Of a DNA stretch of 64,000 nucleotides, positions 28,394 to 37,342 are shown one piece after another. The position numbers and the translations under genes are program-made. This DNA is from Pseudothioclava sp033100795. GTDB taxonomy: Bacteria; Pseudomonadota; Alphaproteobacteria; Rhodobacterales; Rhodobacteraceae. The notes beneath the pieces are model-generated. The model saw nothing but the letters and a program-made list of their open reading frames with translations. It was not told the origin of the DNA and did no database searches. The stretch spans positions 558,001 through 622,000 of the forward strand of contig NZ_JAWLVI010000001.1 of NCBI RefSeq assembly GCF_033100795.1. The letters are read 5' to 3'. Every line of letters begins with the position of its first letter. The stretch's first letter is position 1.

Positions 28394-30576
28394 TGGCGCC
28401 CCGTTTCAATTCCCGCCTCCTCCTTTCGGTTTCGGCGCTGGCGTTCGGACTGATGGTCGGGATCCCCGCACTTCGGGCGCAAGACACCGCGCCGGCCTCG
28501 CTTCTGGCGGATCGCGTGATCCTGACGGGCGCGGATACGCTTGTGGCCGAGGGCAATGTCGAGGTGATCTATCAGGATCAGCGCCTGAGCGCCTCGCGCG
28601 TGAGCTTTGACCCGAAGACCGAAAAACTGACCATCGAAGGCCCGCTCAGGCTTGTTGATCCGGCAACAGATGGCACCGTTCTTGTGGCCGATCAGGCCGA
28701 GCTGTCGCAAGACCTGCAAAACGGCATCCTGACCGGCGCGCGGGCGGTTCTGTCGCGCGAATTGCAGCTTGCTGCGGCCCGGATCGAACGGCGCGAAGGC
28801 AAAATCCTCGAGCTGAGCAATGTTACGGCGTCGTCGTGCGAGGTCTGCGTCGGCGAGCCGCATCCCTTGTGGGAAATCCGCTCACGCAAGGTGACGCATA
28901 ACACCGAGACCAAGCAGATCATCTTTGAGAGTGCCCAGTTCCGCGCGATGGGCGTGCCGCTTTTGTATCTGCCGCGCCTGCGGATGCCCGACCCGACGGT
29001 CGAACGCATGTCGGGCTTCCTGCAGCCCGAGTTCCGCTCGACCTCGAACCTCGGGACGGGCGTCAAGATCCCGTATTTCTTTGCGATCGACCCCTCCTCC
29101 GATCTGACGCTCGCGCCCTATCTTTCCAGCGGGCGCACGACGACGCTTGAGGCGCGCTATCGCCGTGCGCTGAACTGGGGCAGCTACGAGCTGACCGGCG
29201 CGCTGTCGGATGACTCGATCCGTCCGGGCGCGACACGCGGCTATCTGTTTGGCGATCTGAGCGCCGATCTGCCTGCCGATTTCAAACTGACCGCCGATTT
29301 GCGGCTGGTCTCGGATGACAGCTATCTGCTGGATTACGGCATTACCGATGACGACCGGCTCTGGTCCGGCGTCGAGATCGAGCGCATCCGCCGCGACCAG
29401 ATGATCCACGCGCGCATCGGCAATACCCACTCGATCCGAGAAGGCGAGAGCAACTCCAGCCAACCGATGCAGGCCGTCACGGGCGAATGGGTGCAGATCT
29501 ACCGCCCCGCCTCGATCGGCGGCGAGATCACGCTGGACTGGACCATCGCGGGTGCGCGGCGCGCCTCGACAAGCTGGGCTGACGGGGCTGACGACGATCT
29601 GGTGCCCGACGGCCGCGACCGTATGCGCGCCTCGATGGACGCAAGCTGGCGGCGCAACTGGCAGTTTGGCCCCGGCATTCTGGCGCGCACCGATCTGGGT
29701 GTGGGGGTCGACGCGATTTCGGTTTCTTCCGATCCGGCCTATGACCCGACGATCCTGCGCGCCCTGCCCCATGCGGCGGCCGAGTTCCGCTGGCCGTGGG
29801 TCGCAGCCACGCCTACCGCGTCCTATGTGCTCGAACCCGTGGCACAGCTCGTCTGGACGCCCGACAACTTCACTACCGCCCCCAACGAAGACAGCCTGCT
29901 GACCGAATTCGACGAAGGCAACCTGTTCTCGCTGACCCGTTTTCCGGGGCTGGACGCGCGCGAACGCGGGCTGCGCGCCAATCTGGGCGTAAGCTGGACC
30001 CGCATCGACGCGAACGGCTGGTCGGCCACAGCAACACTCGGGCGGGTGTTCCGGCAAAAAGACCTTGGCCAGTTCACTTCGGCCTCGTCGCTGCAAGGGA
30101 TGCGCTCGGACTGGCTGTTGTCGGCGCAGCTTAGCTTCGGCAACGGCTACTCGCTGGCCAATCGCGCGCTGATCGACGACGGGTTCTCGATTTCCAGCGA
30201 CGAACTGCATCTGGCCTATGCCAACACCAAATACGAGCTGAACGCGCGCTACCTCTGGCTTGAGGCAGATCCGCTACAAGGGCGCAACACCGATTTCTCG
30301 ACGCTTCTTTTTGACGGCGCGGTGAATTTCGCCGAAGGCTGGTCCGGCACCTTCGAGACGCATTACGATCTGCAGGCCGAAAGCGCGCGCAAAGCTGCGC
30401 TTGGCCTGCAATATGCCAACGAATGTGTGACGGTCGATCTTTCCCTCTCGCGCCGCTTCACTTCCTCCTCTAGTGTGGAGGCGGAAACCGGCTTCGGTAT
30501 CTCTGTAGCCCTTGCGGGGTTCGGGGCCGGATCGGATACCGCGCGCAACCCCAAACGCCGCACCTGCCTGCGCTAG
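28393..30576 (+). CDS. lptD: LPS-assembly outer-membrane protein LptD
   Basis: LptD inserts LPS into the outer leaflet of the outer membrane. The 727-residue protein has a signal peptide (about residues 1-29, ending RAQDTAP), a short OstA/LptA-like jellyroll beginning ADRVILTGADTLVAEGNVEV, and a large barrel of about 26 strands from the conserved YLPRLRMPDP region on. Four cysteines occur as a close pair (SCEVC) near residue 147 and two near the C-terminus, enough for the inter-domain disulfides known in E. coli. It begins inside the lptG stop. Confidence 0.94.
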   Translation: MAPRFNSRLLLSVSALAFGLMVGIPALRAQDTAPASLLADRVILTGADTLVAEGNVEVIYQDQRLSASRVSFDPKTEKLTIEGPLRLVDPATDGTVLVADQAELSQDLQNGILTGARAVLSRELQLAAARIERREGKILELSNVTASSCEVCVGEPHPLWEIRSRKVTHNTETKQIIFESAQFRAMGVPLLYLPRLRMPDPTVERMSGFLQPEFRSTSNLGTGVKIPYFFAIDPSSDLTLAPYLSSGRTTTLEARYRRALNWGSYELTGALSDDSIRPGATRGYLFGDLSADLPADFKLTADLRLVSDDSYLLDYGITDDDRLWSGVEIERIRRDQMIHARIGNTHSIREGESNSSQPMQAVTGEWVQIYRPASIGGEITLDWTIAGARRASTSWADGADDDLVPDGRDRMRASMDASWRRNWQFGPGILARTDLGVGVDAISVSSDPAYDPTILRALPHAAAEFRWPWVAATPTASYVLEPVAQLVWTPDNFTTAPNEDSLLTEFDEGNLFSLTRFPGLDARERGLRANLGVSWTRIDANGWSATATLGRVFRQKDLGQFTSASSLQGMRSDWLLSAQLSFGNGYSLANRALIDDGFSISSDELHLAYANTKYELNARYLWLEADPLQGRNTDFSTLLFDGAVNFAEGWSGTFETHYDLQAESARKAALGLQYANECVTVDLSLSRRFTSSSSVEAETGFGISVALAGFGAGSDTARNPKRRTCLR

Positions 30577-30599
30577 GCCAAGACAAACGGACGACGACA

Positions 30600-31823
30600 A
30601 TGATGCGATTTCCCTCTCTTCTTGCGAGCCTTCTGGCCCTCACGCTTGGCACCGGCCAACCGGCCCTGGCCCAAAGCTCACAGTTCGCGCCGCAGATTAC
30701 GGTGAACGGTCAGGGGATTACCGGCTTCGAGATTTCACAGCGGATGGAACTGATGCGGGTTCTGCGCGCACCGGGCGATTTGCGCGAGGTGGCGGAAAAC
30801 GGGCTGATCGAGGATCGTCTGCGCCTTGATATTGCCAAGCGGATGGGGATTTCGCTTAACACGGATGCGATCAACGAAGGCATGGGCGAATTTGCCGCGC
30901 GCGCCAATATGAAGACCGAGGATTTGCTCAAGGCGCTCGCGCAAGAGGGGATCGAACCGCAGACCTTCCGCGATTTCGTCTCGGCGGGGCTTTTGTGGCG
31001 CGCTGTCGTGCGCGAGAAATTCCGCGGCCAGATCAATATCTCCGAGGCCGATGTCGACCGCGCGATGATGCCTGAATCCGAGCTTGGCAAAGGCACGCAG
31101 GTTCTGCTGTCCGAGATCATCATTCCCGCCCCCGTCGGACAAGAGGCCGATGCGATGGCGCTGGCGCGGCGCGCCTCGGCGATGACCGATCCGGGCGCTT
31201 TCGCCGCGATGGCGCGCGATGTCTCGGCCAGCCAGTCGAAGGGCCGTGGCGGGCGTCTGGACTGGATGCCGCTTGAAAATCTCCCGCCCGCGCTGCGTCC
31301 GGCGATCCTGTCGCTCGCCCCCAATCAGGCGACCCAGCCGATGCCGCTTCCGAATGCGGTGGCGGTGTTCATGCTGCGCGACATCAATGACGGCGCCAAG
31401 GTGAAAGACGCGCCGCAAATGCTTGATTATGCAGCGCTTGTTTTGGGTCCAGCGGGATCTGAAACGGTGGCGAAAGAGGCCGTTCGGATCGCCGATCGCG
31501 CCGACCGCTGCAAGGATCTGTATGGCGTTGCCAAGGACTATCCGGCCGAGCAGCTTGAGATGATCTCGGCTCCGCAATCCGAGATCGCGCAAGATATTGC
31601 CGTGCAACTGGCCTCGATGGATGTGAACGAGTCCCGCCTGATGAACCGCGCGGGCACCGAGACTTTGGTGATGCTGTGCAACCGCCAGACGATCCTTGGC
31701 GAAGGGGCCGAAGCTCCCAGCCGTGACGCGGTGCGCGAGCGGCTGCTCAACCAGCGCCTGACGGGCTTTGCGGACCGCTTCTACACCGACCAGTTCGAAG
31801 CGGCGGTCATCACGCGCCAATGA
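30600..31823 (+). CDS. surA: Periplasmic chaperone/peptidyl-prolyl isomerase SurA
   Basis: SurA escorts unfolded outer-membrane proteins to the BAM complex. The 407-residue protein has a signal peptide (ends ALAQSS), the SurA N-terminal chaperone fold (ITVNGQGITGFEISQRMELM) and one parvulin domain (about residues 170-270, VLLSEIIIP to VFMLRDI). The parvulin segment looks weakly conserved, and only one copy is present, compared with two in E. coli SurA. It is 23 bases after lptD, and its stop overlaps the pdxA start. Confidence 0.88.
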   Translation: MMRFPSLLASLLALTLGTGQPALAQSSQFAPQITVNGQGITGFEISQRMELMRVLRAPGDLREVAENGLIEDRLRLDIAKRMGISLNTDAINEGMGEFAARANMKTEDLLKALAQEGIEPQTFRDFVSAGLLWRAVVREKFRGQINISEADVDRAMMPESELGKGTQVLLSEIIIPAPVGQEADAMALARRASAMTDPGAFAAMARDVSASQSKGRGGRLDWMPLENLPPALRPAILSLAPNQATQPMPLPNAVAVFMLRDINDGAKVKDAPQMLDYAALVLGPAGSETVAKEAVRIADRADRCKDLYGVAKDYPAEQLEMISAPQSEIAQDIAVQLASMDVNESRLMNRAGTETLVMLCNRQTILGEGAEAPSRDAVRERLLNQRLTGFADRFYTDQFEAAVITRQ

Positions 31824-32794
31824 CCCGCCCTGTCGTTCTGAGCTGCGGCGACCCTTCGGGCATCGGCCCCGAAATCGCCGCCAAAGCCTGGGAGCATCTG
31901 GGCACGTCGCTGCCCTTCGTCTGGATCGGCGACCCCGCGCATCTGCCCAAAGGCACGACCTACCGCGAGGTCGCCTCGCCTGCCGAGGCGATGCAGATCG
32001 CGGGCCGTGCGATGCCGGTTCTGCCCCACCCCTTCCCCGAGGCGGCCATTCCCGGCCAACCGACGCCTGCCAATGCCCATGCGGTGATCGACGTGATCGC
32101 GCGCGGGGTTGACCTTGTGATGCGCGGCGAGGCTTCGGCCATCTGCACCGCGCCGATCAATAAAAAGGTGCTGAAGGATGGCGCGAATTTCGCCTTTCCG
32201 GGGCATACCGAATATCTGGCGCATCTCGCGGGTGGCGCGCGCGTGGTGATGATGCTGGCGTGTGACCAGCTTCGCGTCGTGCCTGCCACCATCCACATCG
32301 CGCTCTCAGAGGTGCCCGCCGCCTTCACACCCGCGCTTTTGCGCGAAACCGTCGAGATCACCGCCGAAGGTCTGCGCCGCGATTTCGGGCTGGAAAACCC
32401 GCGTCTGGTGATTGCCGGCCTGAACCCGCACGCGGGCGAAGGTGGCGCGATGGGACACGAGGAAACCCGCTGGATCAACAACCTTGTCAAAGACTTGCAG
32501 ACCGAAGGCTATGCGGTTTCCGGCCCTCATCCCGCCGATACCATGTTCCACGCCGCTGCGCGGAGCCGCTATGATGCGGCGATCTGCGCCTATCACGACC
32601 AAGCGCTGATCCCGATCAAGACGCTCGCCTTTGATGACGGGGTGAACGTGACGCTCGGGCTGCCGTTCGTGCGCACCTCGCCCGATCACGGCACCGCCTT
32701 TGACATTGCTGGCACAGGGCGCGCCTCACCCGCCAGCCTGATCGCCGCCCTCACTATGGCTGCCCGCATGGGCGCCGCGCGCACGGGCGGTTAG
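31820..32794 (+). CDS. pdxA: 4-hydroxythreonine-4-phosphate dehydrogenase
   Basis: PdxA oxidises 4-phosphohydroxy-L-threonine in the DXP-dependent pyridoxal phosphate pathway. The 324 residues carry the conserved SCGDPSGIGPEI N-terminus, TAPINKKVLKDG, the metal-binding histidines in PGHTEYLA and in CAYHDQALIP, and the C-terminal RTSPDHGTAFDIAGTG. It starts four bases inside surA. In many proteobacteria rsmA follows directly; here a different gene (alr) comes next after 67 bases. PLP feeds the adjacent alanine racemase as well as the desulfurases at the left of the window. Confidence 0.96.
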   Translation: MTRPVVLSCGDPSGIGPEIAAKAWEHLGTSLPFVWIGDPAHLPKGTTYREVASPAEAMQIAGRAMPVLPHPFPEAAIPGQPTPANAHAVIDVIARGVDLVMRGEASAICTAPINKKVLKDGANFAFPGHTEYLAHLAGGARVVMMLACDQLRVVPATIHIALSEVPAAFTPALLRETVEITAEGLRRDFGLENPRLVIAGLNPHAGEGGAMGHEETRWINNLVKDLQTEGYAVSGPHPADTMFHAAARSRYDAAICAYHDQALIPIKTLAFDDGVNVTLGLPFVRTSPDHGTAFDIAGTGRASPASLIAALTMAARMGAARTGG

Positions 32795-32861
32795 CGCCTT
32801 ACCAAACACCTGCGGCGGTTTCTTCTTGACCTTGCCGCGCCTGCACTGAAAGAACTCGCGC

Positions 32862-33911
32862 ATGGCAAACGCAACACTCCGTATCGACCTTGACGCCGTG
32901 CTCGCCAACTGGCGCGCACTTGATGCAAAATCCTCTGCCGCGACCACCACGGGCGCGGTGGTCAAAGCCGATTCCTACGGGCTTGGCGCCGGACGGGTGG
33001 CGCGCGCGCTATACCGCAACGGGGTGCGTAAATTCTTTGTCGCGGTCGCCTCGGAAGGCGCGATCCTGCGGCAAGAGCTTGGCGATGCCGCGGAAATCCA
33101 CGTCTTTTCCGGCCATATGGCGGGCGACACCGATATTATCGGCGATCTGGGGCTGATCCCGATGCTGAACTCGATAGATCAGGTGACGCGCCATTTCGAG
33201 GCTCTGCCCGCCGCGCCCTTTGGTGTGCAGCTTGATACCGGCATGAACCGGCTTGGCATGGAAGCGGGCGAATGGGAGGCCGTGGCCCCGATCGTCCTGC
33301 CCGCCGGTCCGCGCCTGATCATGAGCCACCTTGCCTGCGCCGACGAACCCGATCATCCGATGAACGCGCAGCAGCTTGCGCAGTTCCACTATATGACCGA
33401 CGGGCTGCCTGTGCCGCGCTCGCTCTCGGCGACGGGCGGTATTCTGCTTGGCCCCGAGTATCATTTCGACATCACGCGCCCCGGTATCGGCCTGTATGGC
33501 GGCCTGCCGTTTGAAGAGGCCCAACCGGTCGCGCGCCTCTCGCTGCCGGTCATCCAGACGCGCGAGGTCGCGGCTGGCGAAACCGTGGGCTATGGCAACT
33601 CGTGGGAGGCCGAGATCGACTCGCTCGTTGCCACCGTTGCCGCGGGCTATGCGGACGGGTTGCACCGCGCACTGTCCGGCAAGGCGACGCTTTGGGCCGA
33701 TGGCACGCCCTGCCCTGTGGTCGGCCGCGTCTCGATGGACCTGATTACCGTCGACGTGACCCATCTGCACGAGATCCCGAAGACGCTGGATATTCTTTGC
33801 CCCGATCAGGGCGTGGACGATCTGGCGGATGTAGCGGGCACCATCGGCTACGAGATCCTGACCAGCCTCGGGAACCGTTATCAGCGCGTTTATAGCGGGG
33901 GCGACAGGTGA
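32862..33911 (+). CDS. alr: Alanine racemase
   Basis: Alr makes D-alanine for peptidoglycan. The 349-residue PLP enzyme has the cofactor lysine K35 in AVVKADSYGLGA and the catalytic tyrosine Y244 in VGYGNSW, plus the conserved TRPGIGLYGG and VGRVSMDLITVDVT segments. The TIM-barrel plus C-terminal beta-domain size is normal. The stop overlaps the mlaE start by four bases (GTGA), so it is coupled to the lipid-transport genes that follow. Confidence 0.95.
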   Translation: MANATLRIDLDAVLANWRALDAKSSAATTTGAVVKADSYGLGAGRVARALYRNGVRKFFVAVASEGAILRQELGDAAEIHVFSGHMAGDTDIIGDLGLIPMLNSIDQVTRHFEALPAAPFGVQLDTGMNRLGMEAGEWEAVAPIVLPAGPRLIMSHLACADEPDHPMNAQQLAQFHYMTDGLPVPRSLSATGGILLGPEYHFDITRPGIGLYGGLPFEEAQPVARLSLPVIQTREVAAGETVGYGNSWEAEIDSLVATVAAGYADGLHRALSGKATLWADGTPCPVVGRVSMDLITVDVTHLHEIPKTLDILCPDQGVDDLADVAGTIGYEILTSLGNRYQRVYSGGDR

Positions 33912-34693
33912 GTGTGCTCACCACACCGCTGGCCGCCCTCGGGCGCACGGTGATTGCAAGCCTCGCCTCGATCGGGCGCGTGGCGATTTTCGCGGGTGAG
34001 GCCGTATCGCACCTGATCCGCCCGCCGTTCTACCTGCGTGAATTCTGGATTGCGTGCCTGCAAATCGGCTGGCTGTCGCTGCCGGTTGTCGGGCTGACCT
34101 CGCTCTTCACGGGGGCCGCGTTGGCCTTGCAAATCTACGCTGGCGGCGCGCGGTTTTCGGCCGAGGCCGTGGTGCCCTCGATCACCGCCATCGGCATGGT
34201 GCGCGAACTTGGCCCCGTGCTTGGAGGGTTGATGGTGGCGGCGCGCGTGGCCTCGTCCATCGCTGCCGAAATCGGCACGATGAAAGTGACCGAGCAGATC
34301 GACGCGCTTGTGACCCTGTCCACCAACCCGATGAAATACCTCACTGTTCCGCGGATGCTGGCGGCGACGCTGTCGGTGCCGATACTGGTTGGCATTGGCG
34401 ACATAATCGGCATCATGGGCGGCTGGCTGGTCGGCACGGGGCGGCTTGGCTTCAACTCGGCCACCTATCTGAAAAACACATGGGATTTCCTTGAGCCTTG
34501 GGACGTGGGATCGGGCCTTGTGAAGGGTGCGGCCTTTGGCTTTATCGTCGCGATCATGGGGTGCTATTTCGGCATGAACTCGGGGCGTGGCGCGCAAGGC
34601 GTGGGGGCTGCCACGAAATCAGCCGTGGTCGCGGCCTCGGTCGCGATTCTGGCCGCGAACTACCTGCTGACGGAGGTGTTCTTCTCGGCATGA
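33908..34693 (+). CDS. mlaE: MlaE-type ABC permease (phospholipid transport)
   Basis: This is the permease of an MlaEFDB-like system that moves phospholipid between membranes to keep the outer membrane asymmetric. The 261-residue protein has a MlaE/YrbE pattern: amphipathic N-terminus, FYLREFWIACLQIGWLSLPVV, a TGAALALQIY helix, then the signature EIGTMKVTEQIDALVTLSTNPMKYL (split here for length) and C-terminal GGRGAQG-like GRGAQGVGAATKSAVV. It starts inside alr and overlaps mlaF by four bases. No mlaD gene follows. Confidence 0.92.
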   Translation: MSVLTTPLAALGRTVIASLASIGRVAIFAGEAVSHLIRPPFYLREFWIACLQIGWLSLPVVGLTSLFTGAALALQIYAGGARFSAEAVVPSITAIGMVRELGPVLGGLMVAARVASSIAAEIGTMKVTEQIDALVTLSTNPMKYLTVPRMLAATLSVPILVGIGDIIGIMGGWLVGTGRLGFNSATYLKNTWDFLEPWDVGSGLVKGAAFGFIVAIMGCYFGMNSGRGAQGVGAATKSAVVAASVAILAANYLLTEVFFSA

Positions 34694-35436
34694 TCGAACT
34701 CCAGGGCGTCACCAAATCCTTCGGCTCGAACCACGTTTTGCGCGGCGTTGATCTGACGATCCCGCGCGGGCAAAGCATGGTGGTGATCGGCGGCTCGGGC
34801 ACAGGGAAATCCGTTCTTTTAAAGTGCATCCTCGGGCTGGTGCATCACGACGGCGGGACGATCACGCTGGATGGTGCCGATGTGACCCAAGGCGACCGCG
34901 ACGCGTTTCTGGCGCGCTTCGGGATGCTGTTTCAGGGCGGCGCGCTGTTCGACTCGCTCACCATCTGGCAAAACGTCGCCTTTCGCCTGATGCGCGGGGC
35001 ATTGAAGCGCCCGAAAGACGAGGCCCGCGCCATCGCGATTGAAAAGCTGCGCCGTGTGGGGCTGTCGCCCGATGTGGCCGACCTGTTTCCGGCGGAATTG
35101 TCGGGCGGGATGCAAAAGCGCGTGGGCCTTGCCCGCGCTATCGCCGCCGAGCCCGAGATCATCTTTTTCGACGAACCCACCACGGGGCTTGATCCGATCA
35201 TGGCGGGTGTCATCAACGATCTGATCCGTGAGATTGTGACCGAGATGGGGGCGACCGCGATCGCCATTACCCACGATATGACCTCGGTCCGCGCCATTGC
35301 CGACCGCGTTGCGATGATCCACGGGGGCAAGGTGCGCTGGACGGGGAAGATCGGGGAATTGGACACAACGCCAGACCCTTATGTGCAACAGTTCATCCAC
35401 GGACGCGCCGAAGGACCGATTGAGGCGCTGCGGTAA
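34690..35436 (+). CDS. mlaF: MlaF-type ABC ATPase
   Basis: The 248-residue ATPase partners the MlaE permease. It shows Walker A GGSGTGKS (34-41), the Q-loop FQGGALF, signature LSGGMQKRVGLARA (137-150), Walker B IIFFDEPTTGLDP and the H-loop (AITHDMTSV), all matching MlaF. The ATG at 34690 overlaps the mlaE stop. The longer open frame upstream lies inside mlaE and is not used. Confidence 0.94.
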   Translation: MIELQGVTKSFGSNHVLRGVDLTIPRGQSMVVIGGSGTGKSVLLKCILGLVHHDGGTITLDGADVTQGDRDAFLARFGMLFQGGALFDSLTIWQNVAFRLMRGALKRPKDEARAIAIEKLRRVGLSPDVADLFPAELSGGMQKRVGLARAIAAEPEIIFFDEPTTGLDPIMAGVINDLIREIVTEMGATAIAITHDMTSVRAIADRVAMIHGGKVRWTGKIGELDTTPDPYVQQFIHGRAEGPIEALR

Positions 35437-35463
35437 TCTCGCGGGCAAGTGACAAAGGAGCCG

Positions 35464-35889
35464 ATGCTGAAATATCTCAACCTTGCTTTACTGGTGCTGT
35501 TTCCCGTGGCCTGGGTCGCGCCCCTGTTGCGTGCGGGGCTTTTGCCGTTCTTCGATCTGGACGAGATCACCGTGCTTTCGGGGCTTCAGGCGCTGTGGGC
35601 AAAAGATGTGTTTCTTGCGCTGATCGTCACCTTCTTTGCCCTCTTCGCGCCCTATCTGAAGACCATCGGGCTTGCGCTGGTGCAGTTCCGCCTTGCCTCG
35701 CCGCGCCTGTTGCCGGCGCTGAGTTTTCTGGGCAAGCTGGCGATGGCCGATATTTTCCTGATCGCAGTCTATATCGTGCTGGCAAAGGGCACCGGCATCG
35801 GGCGGGTCGAGACCGGCTGGGGGCTGTATCTGTTCACCGGCTGCGTGATTGCGTCCTTGCTGATTTCGCTTGCGTCAAAGCGGCGCTAA
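35464..35889 (+). CDS. Paraquat-inducible protein A family membrane protein
   Basis: The 141-residue protein has four hydrophobic helices and the PqiA-type pattern (LVLFPVAWVAPLLRAGLLPF, a cytoplasmic WAKDVFLALIVTFFALFAPYLK, then LGKLAMADIFLIAVYIV). It is about half the size of E. coli PqiA, so it corresponds to one PqiA repeat. PqiA proteins are inner-membrane partners of MCE-domain lipid transporters, which fits its place after mlaE-mlaF. The ATG at 35464 follows an AAAGGAG site; a GTG at 35449 is possible. Confidence 0.82.
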   Translation: MLKYLNLALLVLFPVAWVAPLLRAGLLPFFDLDEITVLSGLQALWAKDVFLALIVTFFALFAPYLKTIGLALVQFRLASPRLLPALSFLGKLAMADIFLIAVYIVLAKGTGIGRVETGWGLYLFTGCVIASLLISLASKRR

Positions 35890-35903
35890 ACGCGTATTTA
35901 CGC

Positions 35904-35934
35904 TTGATGTTCATGAAAAGTTCTGCATTATACC
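35904..35934 (+). promoter_or_regulatory. LexA-box promoter of radA
   Basis: A -35 (TTGATG, 35904-35909) and a -10 (TTATAC, 35928-35933) are 18 bases apart. Between them is GTTC-ATGAAAA-GTTC (35909-35923), which is the GTTC-N7-GTTC LexA operator known from alphaproteobacteria including Rhodobacter. The expected transcription start falls on or next to the radA ATG at 35938, and there is no ribosome site, so the mRNA is probably leaderless. Confidence 0.65.
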
Positions 35935-35937
35935 GGC

Positions 35938-37305
35938 ATGGCCAAGACCCCTTTTGCATTCACCTGCTACTCCTGCGGCGCCTCTCATAAAAAGTGGGGC
36001 GGCAAGTGCGATGCCTGCGGCGAATGGAACACCATCATCGAAGAGGCGCCCTTGTCGAAAGGTCCGGCGGGCAAGTCGCTTGGCGCGCATAAGGGGCGCG
36101 TCATTCCGCTGAGCACCCTTGCGTCGCGCGAAGAGCCGCCGCCCCGCACCTGTTCGGGCATGGTAGAATTCGACCGTGTTCTGGGCGGTGGTCTGGTCCC
36201 TGCGTCCGCAATCCTTGTGGGCGGCGATCCGGGGATCGGGAAGTCCACGCTTCTGTTGCAGGCGACGGCACGGTTCGCGCGCGCGGGTCTCAAGACGATG
36301 TATATCTCGGGCGAAGAGGCGTCCGCTCAGGTGCGGATGCGCGCGCATCGGCTGGATCTGGCCGATGCCCCCGTCAGCCTTGCGACCGAAACCAACCTGC
36401 GCGACATTCTGACCACGCTGGATGCCGAACGCCCCGATCTGGTTGTGATCGACTCGATCCAGACGATGTGGGCCGACAATGTCGAAAGCGCGCCGGGGTC
36501 GGTCTCGCAGGTGCGCGCGGCGGCGCACGAGCTGGTGACATTCGCCAAGGCGCGTGGCTCGGCGGTGGTGATTGTGGGCCACGTCACGAAAGAGGGGCAG
36601 ATCGCCGGTCCCCGCGTGGTCGAACACATGGTCGATACCGTGCTTTATTTCGAAGGCGAGCGCGGCCACCAGTTCCGCATCCTGCGCGCCGTGAAAAACC
36701 GCTTTGGTCCGGCGGGCGAAATCGGCGTGTTCGAGATGACGGGCGAAGGGCTGGCCGAAGTCGCCAACCCCTCGGCGCTGTTCCTGTCCGAGCGCGGTCA
36801 GGCCGCGCCGGGATCGGCGGTGTTTGCCGGGATCGAGGGCACGCGCCCTGTTCTGACCGAGGTTCAGGCGCTGGTCGCCCCCTCCTCGCTTGCCTCGCCC
36901 CGCCGCACCGTTGTCGGGCTGGATGCGGGCCGCGTCTCGACCATTCTGGCGGTGCTCGAAAGCCGCTGCGGCATTCCGTTCGCGGGGCTTGATGTGTTTT
37001 TGAACGTCGCGGGCGGGATGAAGGTGCAAGAACCGGCGGTTGACCTTGCGGTAGCCGCAGCGCTTCTAAGCGCCCGCGAAGATGTAGCTTTGCCCGCTGA
37101 CCTTGTGATTTTTGGCGAAATCAGCCTCTCGGGCGCCCTTCGCCCCGTGGGTCAGGCGGAAAACAGGTTGAAAGAAGCGCAAAAACTTGGTTTCTCACAA
37201 GCCATCGCTCCTGAACGCACCAAAGCGGGCGGGGACGAGGGAATGCGAATGCGCCGATTGCCTGATCTGGTGACATTCGTCGGGGACATGTTCGGGGCTG
37301 GCTGA
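35938..37305 (+). CDS. radA: DNA repair protein RadA/Sms
   Basis: RadA is a RecA-like ATPase that helps branch migration and processing of recombination intermediates. The 455 residues have a four-cysteine zinc finger (C10, C13, C24, C27), Walker A GGDPGIGKST (95-104), Walker B VVIDSIQTM, the RadA-specific KNRFG (253-257) and a C-terminal Lon-protease-like domain without a catalytic serine-lysine pair (VGLDAGRVSTILAVLE, VAAALLSAREDVAL). The ATG is the family start; SOS control is suggested by the LexA box upstream. Confidence 0.96.
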   Translation: MAKTPFAFTCYSCGASHKKWGGKCDACGEWNTIIEEAPLSKGPAGKSLGAHKGRVIPLSTLASREEPPPRTCSGMVEFDRVLGGGLVPASAILVGGDPGIGKSTLLLQATARFARAGLKTMYISGEEASAQVRMRAHRLDLADAPVSLATETNLRDILTTLDAERPDLVVIDSIQTMWADNVESAPGSVSQVRAAAHELVTFAKARGSAVVIVGHVTKEGQIAGPRVVEHMVDTVLYFEGERGHQFRILRAVKNRFGPAGEIGVFEMTGEGLAEVANPSALFLSERGQAAPGSAVFAGIEGTRPVLTEVQALVAPSSLASPRRTVVGLDAGRVSTILAVLESRCGIPFAGLDVFLNVAGGMKVQEPAVDLAVAAALLSAREDVALPADLVIFGEISLSGALRPVGQAENRLKEAQKLGFSQAIAPERTKAGGDEGMRMRRLPDLVTFVGDMFGAG

Positions 37306-37342
37306 TCGCCTGGCCCCAAGGGGTAAAGGGACAGGCTGGCGT

